The notes under the pieces were generated by a model. It made no database searches. It saw only the letters and a list, made by a program, of their open reading frames with translations, and was not told where the DNA came from. A stretch of DNA of 64,000 nt, taken from NCBI GenBank assembly GCA_051201605.1, contig CP179201.1, positions 3,348,001 to 3,412,000 of the forward strand. Direction: 5' to 3'. The DNA is from CABZJG01 sp902512685 (GTDB taxonomy: Bacteria > Pseudomonadota > Alphaproteobacteria > Rhodobacterales > Rhodobacteraceae). Both the position numbers and the translations under genes were made by a program. Positions 53,662 to 62,723 of the stretch are shown here, in pieces; the first letter of the stretch is position 1, and each line of letters starts with the position of its first letter.

Positions 53662-54333
53662 TCATATTAGCTTATCAGTTTTCCAAACAGTTATTTCCCT
53701 TTCCCCGCGACCATTAAATGTTTGGATAGGCTTCCACGAACGATTAAATATCTCAAATGGATAGGGCCTCTTAAAGTTTTTTTCCGCCATTGCTCCATCA
53801 CTAACTACTAGGGCAGTCTCGGTTAATCTTTGAGAAACCTCTTCAAGTAATCCCTTGCCATAAGCCATTTTGTCCACTCCAAGAAACCATAAGTTTGACC
53901 CACCTTCGCCTTCACCGTCATTGATATGAACAAAACAGGAAATAGAGCCTTCTTTACAGTTATTAACAAGGAAGTCTTGAGCTAAATCTTTTCGAAATTC
54001 AATTATAACTTCTGTTGACTGTGGGCGTTCCCAGGTTTCAATTTTTGCTGTTGGATGAAATTCCCGCCCACTATTATACCAAGTCTTCTTTGGCCCCTGG
54101 ATTCTGTCTTTACCGGAAATGCTAGAAAGTATTTTCCAACCAGTTGGGACTAAAGATTCTGCACTTATAGTTGGGGTAAGATACTGCAAGTCGCAAAAAA
54201 CAAACCGACCTATTGAACTCCCGAACAAGTTCAGGACGAACTGTATATCGCTCCCAGAACAAGGACAGAAAGCCTTTCCATTTTGGCATTCAATTTCCTC
54301 CAACACCGCTGCATCAATAAGCTCAATTTTCAT
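53662..54333 (-). CDS. Uncharacterised partner of the HEPN gene
   Basis: 223 aa, soluble, with mixed sheet-like composition and several Cys near the N-terminus (GKAFCPCSGSDIQF). No family recognised. GGAGC precedes the ATG at 54333. Gene order suggests an antitoxin, sensor or effector partner for the HEPN protein, but it is larger than most antitoxins. Confidence 0.6.
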   Translation of the reverse strand: MKIELIDAAVLEEIECQNGKAFCPCSGSDIQFVLNLFGSSIGRFVFCDLQYLTPTISAESLVPTGWKILSSISGKDRIQGPKKTWYNSGREFHPTAKIETWERPQSTEVIIEFRKDLAQDFLVNNCKEGSISCFVHINDGEGEGGSNLWFLGVDKMAYGKGLLEEVSQRLTETALVVSDGAMAEKNFKRPYPFEIFNRSWKPIQTFNGRGEREITVWKTDKLI

Positions 54334-54349
54334 AATTGCTCCTAATATT

Positions 54350-54420
54350 TTACTTTTCTGCCGGCCATACTCTCTCCATGTGCTCCCGCATGACCTCTAG
54401 GGCGTAGCCAGACCAATATC
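54350..54420 (-). pseudogene. Displaced integrase 3' end (copy 3)
   Basis: The minus-strand frame reads YWSGYALEVMREHMERVW and ends PAEK, TAA. It is clearly related to the Int1 C-terminus and to copy 2. It is wedged between the stop of the coiled-coil gene and the start of the 223-aa gene. Confidence 0.82.
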
Positions 54421-54421
54421 C

Positions 54422-56029
54422 CTACTTATTTACAAGAGATAACTCTAAACTGCCCGATGGTTGTATTAGGCAGTAGGCACGGTATTTCATCTTCGTTCCA
54501 AATGCATTCTTAACATCAAAGCCTTGTACATATGTAACTGCCTTCCGCGGATTGTGAATGGTGTAACTGGTATCAAAAAAGTGGAAATTAGGTGGGGCTA
54601 GTGCTTGCCTCCTGATCACCTCTTTGCACATTTCTGATGCTATTGATTCTGGTATTGCTCGATCAGCATATACGCCGCTAGTAGATTTTGGATCGAACCA
54701 TACTCTCTGGCTACCGCAATCCATAAAATACTGACCTTTGCGCTCACCAGATTTCACCCAACCGCCATAGTATTCGACTTGTTTTCTCGAACACTTACCA
54801 GTTTTTATAAGCTCCAAAACTGCTTTTACCATTTTGGTTCGATACCTACCTAAGTCGTCTGATGCAGATATCAGTGCCGCAATATCATCTATCTTTTTCT
54901 TTTCGTTTGCGTCAGAAATTTTCTGTTCATAGGAATTTACTTTCTCTAGGTACTTCGCATTCTCAGGCGCCAGTTTTAGAAGAAACTTGTATGCAGCTAA
55001 GTTACGACTATGCTCTGATGAAGGTATTGGTTTAACAACCGCAGTGGCGGCATTGACAAAATCATCATTTGTTTTTGCGTCGTAAAGCGGAAGCTCTCTG
55101 AGCGACAGAATGCCAGCATAAGCTGCATCAAATTTTTCGTCACTAATTTCAGAAAGGATTTCCTCGATTAGCGGTGCAACTGGTGTTTTGTACGCCGATA
55201 ACTCTTCTTTTAAATTCGTGACTTCTGTTGTTAATTGCGCCAATTCATCCTTATATTTCGCTTCAATCTTTGCACTTTCTACAATTTTCTCACCACTTAG
55301 GACCTTAACTTGTTGTTCTAGTTCTTTATTCAAATCATCTTTTTGCGCACTAGATTTTCGGTAAGATTCAATGGATTTCTCCAACTTAGAAAGTTGATCT
55401 CTTAACTGCTGAATATCTGGAGGTGTACTTGCTCTTTGTTCTGCTTGCACTTTTCTTAATTCTTGGGAAACTTCACGATTTTTAGCCTCTAATTCTTTAA
55501 TTTGTTCCCTTAATTTTTTGCTTACCTCATCACCACTAAAAGCTGTCTCTAACTGCGCCGTGGTACCCAGAATTCTCAATTTGATATCCGCAACTTGTGC
55601 ATTGAAGTCACCCTGGATCTTGTCGAGATCAGGTTTTGGACTCTGAAGTCGGGCTCTCATCCCGGTAAGAAATCTGCTATACTTCTCGGCTAGGGCATCT
55701 GACGTCCGCCGTATAGCCTCCAATTCGGACTCTTTCATTGAATAGATTGAACGAGCTTTCGTACCAGCAAACCCATCAATAATGTACGTTTGTCCACTTA
55801 TCACAAGCTTTCTAACTTCGGAGCCTAGCTCGCATAGTACAGGGGTGTTTCCATACCAGCTGACATCACTACTAAACCAACCACCATCATACTTATAATT
55901 GCTCCTACTCAGAGTGACGTCTGCATATCGTTTTGCTGCAGATATACATTTTAAAACGTCTTCTTGTTCGTCCGCAAAGGATGAAGTCCCAAGCAATATT
56001 GAAATTAGAAATATAGTAAAAAGGCGCAT
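54422..56029 (-). CDS. Exported protein with long coiled coil, function unknown
   Basis: 535 aa with a signal peptide (MRLFTIFLISILLGTSSFA). A short Cys-containing N-terminal region is followed by a coiled coil over about residues 140-275 (LREQIKELEAKNREVSQELR and more), a helical middle part and a C-terminal domain with further Cys. AGGAG precedes the ATG. It is directly downstream of Int1. Being exported it might act at the cell envelope, for example in surface exclusion or phage defence, but nothing in the sequence proves this. Confidence 0.65.
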   Translation of the reverse strand: MRLFTIFLISILLGTSSFADEQEDVLKCISAAKRYADVTLSRSNYKYDGGWFSSDVSWYGNTPVLCELGSEVRKLVISGQTYIIDGFAGTKARSIYSMKESELEAIRRTSDALAEKYSRFLTGMRARLQSPKPDLDKIQGDFNAQVADIKLRILGTTAQLETAFSGDEVSKKLREQIKELEAKNREVSQELRKVQAEQRASTPPDIQQLRDQLSKLEKSIESYRKSSAQKDDLNKELEQQVKVLSGEKIVESAKIEAKYKDELAQLTTEVTNLKEELSAYKTPVAPLIEEILSEISDEKFDAAYAGILSLRELPLYDAKTNDDFVNAATAVVKPIPSSEHSRNLAAYKFLLKLAPENAKYLEKVNSYEQKISDANEKKKIDDIAALISASDDLGRYRTKMVKAVLELIKTGKCSRKQVEYYGGWVKSGERKGQYFMDCGSQRVWFDPKSTSGVYADRAIPESIASEMCKEVIRRQALAPPNFHFFDTSYTIHNPRKAVTYVQGFDVKNAFGTKMKYRAYCLIQPSGSLELSLVNK

Positions 56030-56210
56030 AGAACCACTCCTGAGATCAATAACATAATCTAAGATTAGTCTCGTTCTGATCTAGTGTGAACAGCTTTATA
56101 CCAACCACTAATAAAATTGGTTTTGTTTTGGAAATTCCAAAACTAGAAGTTGATAACTAAAATAAAACTACTTTGTTCTATATCACTGGGTTTCTGATTG
56201 CCTTTAAATT

Positions 56211-57575
56211 CTAAGTCGACCAAGTACGGATTAGGTGCTCCCGCATGACCCCCAAGGCATAGCCCGAGCCGTAGTTGGCTGCCACCGTGTTGGCCCCATG
56301 CCCTAGGATAGCCATCGATACCGCCTCAGGGCACCCCGTGTTCCTCAGCTTGTCCTTCATGCGATGTCTTAGGGAGTGCATTGTCAGTTTCTTGTCCGTA
56401 ATGGCCCTGCGTAAGCGCTTCATCAGCATCTGCGAGCAGTTATCCATACCCCTATCCTTGGCATAGCGCTCAAAGAGCGGCTCTTGCGGTGCTTTACCCT
56501 TCATGAACTCCATCAACAGTGCAGCAGCTTCCGGCGAGAGCGGCACAGAGCGCTCAGAGGTTTTGTTCTTCAATCGTCGCCATGGTGTGGGGGTTATTTG
56601 AAGTGCCCCCTGCTCTATGTCGCAGTCTTGTACTCTAAGCCCTGCCACCTCAGCAATGCGCGCTCCAGTGTCCCTCAGCGTGACATATAGTGCCCAAGCG
56701 ATGTCACTGTCTTGCATGGCTGGCTCTAACAGGTTGATATCGTCATCGCTTAAAGGAAGCCTGTCTATCTTTGAAGGCCCAGCCCCTTTAATGAGCAATC
56801 CAGCGAAGGGACTGGTTGCCTCAAGCCCGTTCTCTTTGATGTACCAGTTATATGCAGCATTCAGAGTGTTCTTGTATCTGGCCACCGAGTTGGGAGACAT
56901 TCTTTTGGCCAATTTATCTCTGTAAGCATTCGCATCCTGCCGCGTAATGTTTTGAATAGGCTGCTTGCTCACCTTGTATTCGCCCAGCGCCTCAATCAAA
57001 TCGTTCTTACATTTTGCAACACGTACTTTAAGCCTGTGGTCCGTTGCTGAATATCCGGTCTGCTTAAACTCAACGTAACCATCCAAAACATCTGCAAAGC
57101 TATCGGACCTCTTTGGAAGAACCGCTCCATGAAGCAGGGCCAGTGTCTTCTTGGGGTATTGGCCATCTAGCTTATCGGCAAGATCCATAAGCGCAAATTC
57201 AAGGGTATCATCAACCGCCCCCACCTCAAGTCGCTGCGCTGCCTCTGTGCCATACTCCTGTGTCACCAGATGCAGGATTGTTGCCCGATGGTCTTTTTTC
57301 CGAATGAGCTCTTGAGCTTTGCTTTGACCTTCCAGGGCAGTTTCAAGAACCTGTTCAATCTCAGCGTGAGCAGCAGGCCATTTACCAACCACCTCTTGTT
57401 TGGTCCGACCAAGGTTGCGGTAAAGATATCCTTTACCAAGCCGGCCACGTAAGGCTTTTGGCACTCTTCTGCGGTAGCGATAGATGCCATCTGCTTTGCG
57501 CTCGGTATATAGGGGTAGGTTTAGAATCTCAGTGCTCTCGTTGGTTACACCGAAATCATCGTCATCTTCTTGCAT
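56211..57575 (-). CDS. Tyrosine integrase Int1
   Basis: 454 aa from the ATG at 57575. N-terminal DUF6538-like part (ADGIYRYRRRVPKALRGR), SAM-like core-binding domain, and catalytic domain with Arg in DTGARIAEVAGL, Lys in the KTSERSVPL hairpin region, HSLRHRMKD, GHG and the nucleophile Tyr in AANYGSGY. It is complete. The frame continues upstream into the left arm, but that part has no good start. It lies directly beside the att core in tRNA-Leu, so it is the likely recombinase for this site. Confidence 0.93.
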   Translation of the reverse strand: MQEDDDDFGVTNESTEILNLPLYTERKADGIYRYRRRVPKALRGRLGKGYLYRNLGRTKQEVVGKWPAAHAEIEQVLETALEGQSKAQELIRKKDHRATILHLVTQEYGTEAAQRLEVGAVDDTLEFALMDLADKLDGQYPKKTLALLHGAVLPKRSDSFADVLDGYVEFKQTGYSATDHRLKVRVAKCKNDLIEALGEYKVSKQPIQNITRQDANAYRDKLAKRMSPNSVARYKNTLNAAYNWYIKENGLEATSPFAGLLIKGAGPSKIDRLPLSDDDINLLEPAMQDSDIAWALYVTLRDTGARIAEVAGLRVQDCDIEQGALQITPTPWRRLKNKTSERSVPLSPEAAALLMEFMKGKAPQEPLFERYAKDRGMDNCSQMLMKRLRRAITDKKLTMHSLRHRMKDKLRNTGCPEAVSMAILGHGANTVAANYGSGYALGVMREHLIRTWST

Positions 57576-57597
57576 GGTAGTTCGCCTGTTTTTGACC

Positions 57598-57704
57598 CTA
57601 TTGAGTTCCTTTTTGACCCAATTTGAGTTCCCTTTTTGCAAGGCTAACCCTTGTATGCTTTAGTTTAAAGGCAAAATTAGACAAAACCTGGTACCCACGG
57701 CCGG
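57598..57704. repeat. att copy G: left arm and core overlapping tRNA-Leu
   Basis: Left-arm boxes GAGTTCC at 57603 and GAGTTCCC at 57625 (22 bp apart) are followed by the block cttgtatgctttagtttaaa and the core at 57687-57704. To the right comes genuine tRNA sequence instead of the right arm. This is therefore the chromosomal junction of the whole array with attB. Confidence 0.92.
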
Positions 57705-57775
57705 ACTCGAACCGGCACGGCCTATTAAGCCCAGAGATTTTAAGTCTCTTGTGTCTACCATTCCACCACGTGGGC
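57689..57775 (-). tRNA. tRNA-Leu (anticodon UAA)
   Basis: 87 nt including an encoded CCA. Acceptor GCCCACG pairs with CGTGGGT (G1-U72 as in other tRNA-Leu-UAA genes). The anticodon arm is GAGACTTAAAATCTC with anticodon TAA; a long variable arm and GGTTCGAGTCC T-loop follow. The 3' end is the integration target for the whole array, and integration leaves it intact. Confidence 0.97.
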
Positions 57776-57927
57776 CAGGTTGCGCGAACATACTCAGATT
57801 AGCAGCAGTGTAAAGACATCTAATGGATGGACTTAACGGTTGAGCCTATCAAATTTAAATCTCAGATCTGCATAAAACATACTGGCCAACAATCATCGTG
57901 CGCGCCAAGCGGGCAAACTACTTTTCT

Positions 57928-58419
57928 CTAAGTAATGTCTAAATAGCCATTTTCCTTGACTGCCTGCATTGCCACATAGGTCGAAGTGCTGGCAACATGT
58001 GGCAAGGTTGATATCTTTTCTGCTAAAACACGGCGATAATCTTTCATACTCTTAGTGCGGATTTTCATCAAATAGTCAAAATTTCCAGCAATCAAATGTG
58101 CCTGCTCTATTTCAGGAATGCGCGCCACCGCTTGATTAAACGCATCTAGAGCCTTTTCTCGAGTATCCGTTAGACGCACCTCAACAAAGGCAACATGATC
58201 TAGTCCCATCCTAATGGGATCTATCAGCGCCCTATACCCTAAAATAATGCCCTTACTCTCAAGCCGCTTTAGCCGCGCCTGGGTCGGCGACTTAGAAAGA
58301 CCGATCCGTTTAGCTAAATCTGTCACTGTCATACGACCATCCTCTGCAAGGGCGGTCAGAATAGCACGGTCAAATCGGTCTTCCACGATTTGATCATTTG
58401 TGCCGTAATACTCATACAT
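57928..58419 (-). CDS. putR: Lrp/AsnC-family regulator of putA
   Basis: 163 aa with an N-terminal winged helix (DRAILTALAEDGRMTVTDLA...IGLSKSPTQARLKRLE) and a C-terminal RAM ligand-binding domain. It diverges from putA with an 88-bp gap. In alphaproteobacteria such PutR regulators activate putA in response to proline. The symbol is inferred from position. Confidence 0.85.
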   Translation of the reverse strand: MYEYYGTNDQIVEDRFDRAILTALAEDGRMTVTDLAKRIGLSKSPTQARLKRLESKGIILGYRALIDPIRMGLDHVAFVEVRLTDTREKALDAFNQAVARIPEIEQAHLIAGNFDYLMKIRTKSMKDYRRVLAEKISTLPHVASTSTYVAMQAVKENGYLDIT

Positions 58420-58507
58420 TTAAGTATAAATATACATTATGTGATGCTATACAAGAGATATTTCCCGCAATTTATCTATTATTATAGGTAAATAGACGGA
58501 GTAGATT

Positions 58508-61500
58508 ATGACTGAAAAAAATTCACAAGCCCTGCGCCAACTAATTGATGCCCACAGCTATGCCCAAGAACCCAAAGTTATAGAAAACCTTCTAAACCTT
58601 GCTGACTTGGATTCAAATGCGCGTGATCGAATTACCAGCCAGGCTATACAACTGGTAACGCAAATAAGAGCCTTAGACCGACCGGGGCTGATGGAGGTTT
58701 TTTTAGCTGAATATGGACTTTCGACCCAAGAGGGCATTGCCCTGATGTGCCTTTCTGAGGCTTTGCTGCGTGTCCCTGATGCCGCGACCATTGACGCTTT
58801 GATTGAAGACAAAATTGCACCGTCCGATTGGGGCAAACATATGAGCCATTCGACATCACCATTGGTCAATGCCTCAACCTGGGCATTGATGCTAACCGGG
58901 AAGGTTCTAACAAGCGATCAAGCCAGCATTGTTGGCCATCTTCGTGGGTTAGTCAAACGCATGGGTGAACCGGTGATCCGCACAGCTGTTGGCCGCGCAA
59001 TGAAAGAAATGGGCCGCCAATTTGTACTTGGTGAAACCATTACAGCAGGGATGAAACGCGCCAAAATCATGCAATCGAAGGGCTATAGATACTCCTATGA
59101 TATGCTTGGCGAGGCCGCGCACACAGATGCAGACGCCGCACAGTATCATCTTTCCTATTCCCGAGCCATTGCATCCATAGCAGAAGACTGCGTGCATAAA
59201 GACATCCGGAAAAACCCTGGAGTGTCGGTAAAATTGTCTGCGCTTCACCCCCGATATGAAGTGGCTCAAAATGATCGGGTTATGACTGAATTGGTACCAC
59301 GACTGGGCGCTTTGGCCCAGCTCGCGAAGTCTGCAAATATGGCTCTCACAATTGACGCAGAAGAGGCAGACCGACTTAGTTTGTCGCTATACGTGATTGA
59401 GACGGTTTTACAAAATCCGGCTCTTAGAGGGTGGGACGGATTTGGCGTAGTGGTTCAAGCCTACAGCAAGCGGGCCAGTTTTGTGATTGATTTTCTTTAC
59501 GATATGGCTCAGCGGATTGACTGCAAAATCATGGTACGGCTTGTGAAAGGTGCCTATTGGGACACTGAGATCAAACGCGCGCAAGTTGCCGGATTATCGG
59601 ATTTTCCGGTCTTCACCAGCAAACCTGCAACCGATCTTTCCTATATTGCGAATGCGCGCAAATTACTTTCGATGAGGGATCGGATATACCCGCAATTTGC
59701 CACTCATAATGCACATACAATTGCCACAGTATTGGATTTGACAAACGGTGATTCAAACTTTGAATTCCAACGTTTGCACGGGATGGGTGAAGCTTTGCAT
59801 GACCTAGTCCGATCAAATCACGGAAGTGATTGCCGCATTTATGCTCCCGTTGGAGCGCACCGAGACTTGCTTGCATATCTAGTAAGACGCTTACTTGAGA
59901 ATGGTGCAAACAGCAGTTTTGTGAACCAAATTGTTGATTTAAATATTAAAGCTGAAGTTGTCGCTCAAGATCCATTAAACCACATTTTCGAGTCGAAAAG
60001 TTACATTAAGACCGGCGCTCAAATGTTTGCTCCCGACCGCAAAAACTCCCTTGGTTTTGATCTCTCTGACCAAACTCAACTCTCGAAGGTTCTAAAGGCG
60101 CGAAAAGCTCACAAGAAAACAAATTGGGTCGCTGGTCAATCACTCTCAGATGTCACTCAATATTCTATTAATAAAGCATTAATTAAAAATCCAAGCAACT
60201 TTAATGACCTTGTCGGGTCTGTTCATCCTGCAAGTCCTGAGGTGTGTGAAAAAGCAATAAAAACAGCTAAATCTTGGGATGCACCTGCATCAGATCGAGC
60301 GGCGATACTTAACTCTGCCGCAGACCTTTATGAGGCTCATTCCGGGGAAATATTTGCTCTGCTTACACGCGAGTCAGGCAAGACTTTGCCGGATGCATTG
60401 GCCGAATTTCGTGAGGGGATAGATTTTTTGCGCTACTATGCATCACAAGCTCCAAAAGGGCCGTCGGTAGGGTTATTCACATGTATATCGCCATGGAATT
60501 TCCCTCTGGCTATATTTACCGGACAGGTCGCAGCTGCGCTTTCAGCAGGTAACGCGGTTCTTGCCAAACCAGCAGAGCAGACGCCTCTCATTGCCGCATA
60601 CCTAGTAGATTTATTGCATGCAGCTGGCGTGCCTAAATCCGCGTTGCAACTTTTACCCGGCAACGGATCTATAGGGGCACTGCTCTGCTCTGACCCACGC
60701 ATAGACGGCGTGGCTTTTACCGGATCAACCAAAACAGCAATGAGTATTCGCGCTGCAATGGCGCAAAATCTAGCACCCGGTGCGCCCCTAATTGCTGAAA
60801 CAGGTGGGCTCAATGCGATGATCATCGACAGCACGGCCCTGCTTGAACAGGCAGTTACAGCTGTGATCGAAAGCGCATTTAAATCTGCGGGACAAAGGTG
60901 TAGCGCATTGCGATGTCTTTATGTCCAAGAAGACATCGCAGATGACTTTACCCAAATGCTAACCGGGGCCATGAAAGAGCTTCGGGTAGGCGATCCTTGG
61001 CTGCTGGAAACCGACGTTGGGCCGGTAATTGACAAAAGTGCTCAAGGTGTAATTTTAGAGTATATAAACGCCGCCAAGAAAGCTGGGCGCGTCAAGTATC
61101 AACAAAAAGCTCCACTCGCTGGCACGTTCATTCCACCAACACTTATTGAGGTCGGCGGAATTGAGGACCTTACACATGAGGTATTTGGACCTGTTCTGCA
61201 TATTGCGCGCTTTGCACAGCATCAACTTGCTGAGATTACTGAAAATATAAATGCAACAGGCTATGGGCTAACTTTTGGGCTTCAAACAAGAATAGATGAT
61301 CGTGTCCAATACATCGCGGACCGGATCAAGGCTGGAAACATCTATGTCAACCGAAACCAAATCGGTGCCATTGTAGGCAGCCAGCCTTTTGGCGGTGAGG
61401 GTCTATCCGGAACTGGTCCAAAAGCAGGCGGTCCACATTATTTATCGCGCTTTAGCAGGGCAGCTAAAGGCAAAGCAATAAGCCATTGGGATCAAAATAT

Positions 61501-61942
61501 TTCCATAGAAATACTGGTCAAAACTCTTACAGAGTCTGTTCCTGCCCGACCAAATCAGCCAACTGTATTGCCCGGACCCACAGGTGAAAGCAACCAACTG
61601 TCCTTGCACCCAAAGGCGCCCATCCTATGCCTTGGACCAGGCCAACAAGCCTGCGATGAACAAGTTACGCAGATCCGTAAACTCGGAGGATACGCAGTGC
61701 CTGTCAAAGGAGGCATTGAGCCGGCCGGCCTTATAAATTTGCCGCCAATTGGCGGCGTAATTTGGTGGGGAGATAACGGAGCAGCGCGCAGCTACGCGCT
61801 CGCGCTGGCCAAACGAGCTGGCCCTATCGTTCCACTGATCACAAGCCAACCAGACATGGCCCATGCCCTCTGCGAGCGACACATTTGCATAGACACAACT
61901 GCTGCTGGCGGGAATGCCGAACTTTTAAGCGGTCTATCTTGA
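58508..61942 (+). CDS. putA: Bifunctional proline dehydrogenase / P5C dehydrogenase
   Basis: 1144 aa. The N-terminal FAD-linked proline dehydrogenase barrel (VKLSALHPRYE, RLVKGAYWDTEIKRAQ) is followed by an aldehyde-dehydrogenase-type P5C dehydrogenase domain. That domain has ISPWNFPLAIFTGQ, catalytic Glu764 in AETGG and Cys798 in AGQRCSALR. A C-terminal domain of unknown function of about 130 residues ends the protein. The N-terminal DNA-binding (ribbon-helix-helix) domain of trifunctional PutA is absent, consistent with control by the adjacent Lrp regulator. It oxidises proline to glutamate at the membrane. Confidence 0.96.
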   Translation: MTEKNSQALRQLIDAHSYAQEPKVIENLLNLADLDSNARDRITSQAIQLVTQIRALDRPGLMEVFLAEYGLSTQEGIALMCLSEALLRVPDAATIDALIEDKIAPSDWGKHMSHSTSPLVNASTWALMLTGKVLTSDQASIVGHLRGLVKRMGEPVIRTAVGRAMKEMGRQFVLGETITAGMKRAKIMQSKGYRYSYDMLGEAAHTDADAAQYHLSYSRAIASIAEDCVHKDIRKNPGVSVKLSALHPRYEVAQNDRVMTELVPRLGALAQLAKSANMALTIDAEEADRLSLSLYVIETVLQNPALRGWDGFGVVVQAYSKRASFVIDFLYDMAQRIDCKIMVRLVKGAYWDTEIKRAQVAGLSDFPVFTSKPATDLSYIANARKLLSMRDRIYPQFATHNAHTIATVLDLTNGDSNFEFQRLHGMGEALHDLVRSNHGSDCRIYAPVGAHRDLLAYLVRRLLENGANSSFVNQIVDLNIKAEVVAQDPLNHIFESKSYIKTGAQMFAPDRKNSLGFDLSDQTQLSKVLKARKAHKKTNWVAGQSLSDVTQYSINKALIKNPSNFNDLVGSVHPASPEVCEKAIKTAKSWDAPASDRAAILNSAADLYEAHSGEIFALLTRESGKTLPDALAEFREGIDFLRYYASQAPKGPSVGLFTCISPWNFPLAIFTGQVAAALSAGNAVLAKPAEQTPLIAAYLVDLLHAAGVPKSALQLLPGNGSIGALLCSDPRIDGVAFTGSTKTAMSIRAAMAQNLAPGAPLIAETGGLNAMIIDSTALLEQAVTAVIESAFKSAGQRCSALRCLYVQEDIADDFTQMLTGAMKELRVGDPWLLETDVGPVIDKSAQGVILEYINAAKKAGRVKYQQKAPLAGTFIPPTLIEVGGIEDLTHEVFGPVLHIARFAQHQLAEITENINATGYGLTFGLQTRIDDRVQYIADRIKAGNIYVNRNQIGAIVGSQPFGGEGLSGTGPKAGGPHYLSRFSRAAKGKAISHWDQNISIEILVKTLTESVPARPNQPTVLPGPTGESNQLSLHPKAPILCLGPGQQACDEQVTQIRKLGGYAVPVKGGIEPAGLINLPPIGGVIWWGDNGAARSYALALAKRAGPIVPLITSQPDMAHALCERHICIDTTAAGGNAELLSGLS

Positions 61943-61973
61943 CCTTGGGACCTGATAGCCCCAGTTAAGATAA

Positions 61974-62723
61974 ATGTTTCCATTTCGCGATCATAATCCT
62001 TCTGGCAAAACGCCCTTTGTAACTTATGCATTAATCGTCGTTAATTGCCTTGTTTTCTTTGGCTATTGGGGAGATTTAAGTAATTACCGCCTGATGTCTG
62101 AAATTTATGGAAACTGGGCCCTAATCCCTGCTCGGCTTGGCTACGGCGAAGGTTACGAAACTCTCCTCAGTTCCGCATTTTTGCACGGCGGCATTTGGCA
62201 TCTAGCTGGCAACATGCTGTTTTTACACATCTATGGCGACAATCTTGAAGACAAAATGGGGCATGGAAAGTTTTTGGGCTTTTACCTGTTGTGTGCCATT
62301 GCTGCTGGCTTTGTTCAGGTAATGTCGGCCCCCTACTCAGATATCCCTGTCATAGGCGCCTCTGGGGCAGTTGCAGGTGTCATGGGAGGATATTTACTTT
62401 TATACCCGAAGGCAAAAGTCGACGTTCTTTTCATTTTCATAATATTTTTCAGAATATTCTCTCTGCCTGCTTGGATCATTCTTAGTATTTGGTTTGCCTT
62501 GCAATTTTTCAATGGGGTTTCCACCCCTGCGGACATAGGAGGCGTCGCTTATTGGGCCCATATAGGCGGCTTCATAGCGGGTATTTCACTGTGCCTTCCA
62601 CTGTTTAAAAGATTGGGTGGTTCCAGCTTTTGGTCAAAAAATCTTGGGCTTCCTCCGCATCCAGACGCCCACTATCGAATTCAAACTTCAAATATTCCCA
62701 AAATTCGTAGGAGACGAAAATGA
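61974..62723 (+). CDS. Rhomboid-family intramembrane serine protease
   Basis: 249 aa with six membrane spans. HGGIWHLAGNMLFLHIYGDN in the first part, the catalytic Ser in GASGAVAGVMG and the catalytic His in AHIGGF are all visible. It cleaves membrane proteins within the bilayer. Its stop overlaps the next gene start (ATGA). Confidence 0.88.
   Translation: MFPFRDHNPSGKTPFVTYALIVVNCLVFFGYWGDLSNYRLMSEIYGNWALIPARLGYGEGYETLLSSAFLHGGIWHLAGNMLFLHIYGDNLEDKMGHGKFLGFYLLCAIAAGFVQVMSAPYSDIPVIGASGAVAGVMGGYLLLYPKAKVDVLFIFIIFFRIFSLPAWIILSIWFALQFFNGVSTPADIGGVAYWAHIGGFIAGISLCLPLFKRLGGSSFWSKNLGLPPHPDAHYRIQTSNIPKIRRRRK

Noticed and set aside
11141..57704. CRISPR-like interpretation of the repeated blocks
   Set aside because: Copies are 5-14 kb apart, about 200 bp long and contain no spacer-repeat structure; no cas genes are present.
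47863..57704. Module 1 as a complete prophage
   Set aside because: No terminase, portal, capsid or tail genes are visible in 9.8 kb; only integration and replication functions.
57598..57775. Idea that all seven cores are damaged tRNA genes
   Set aside because: Only the last 16 nt of the tRNA are repeated and the flanks are conserved arms, so they are att sites and not decayed tRNA genes.
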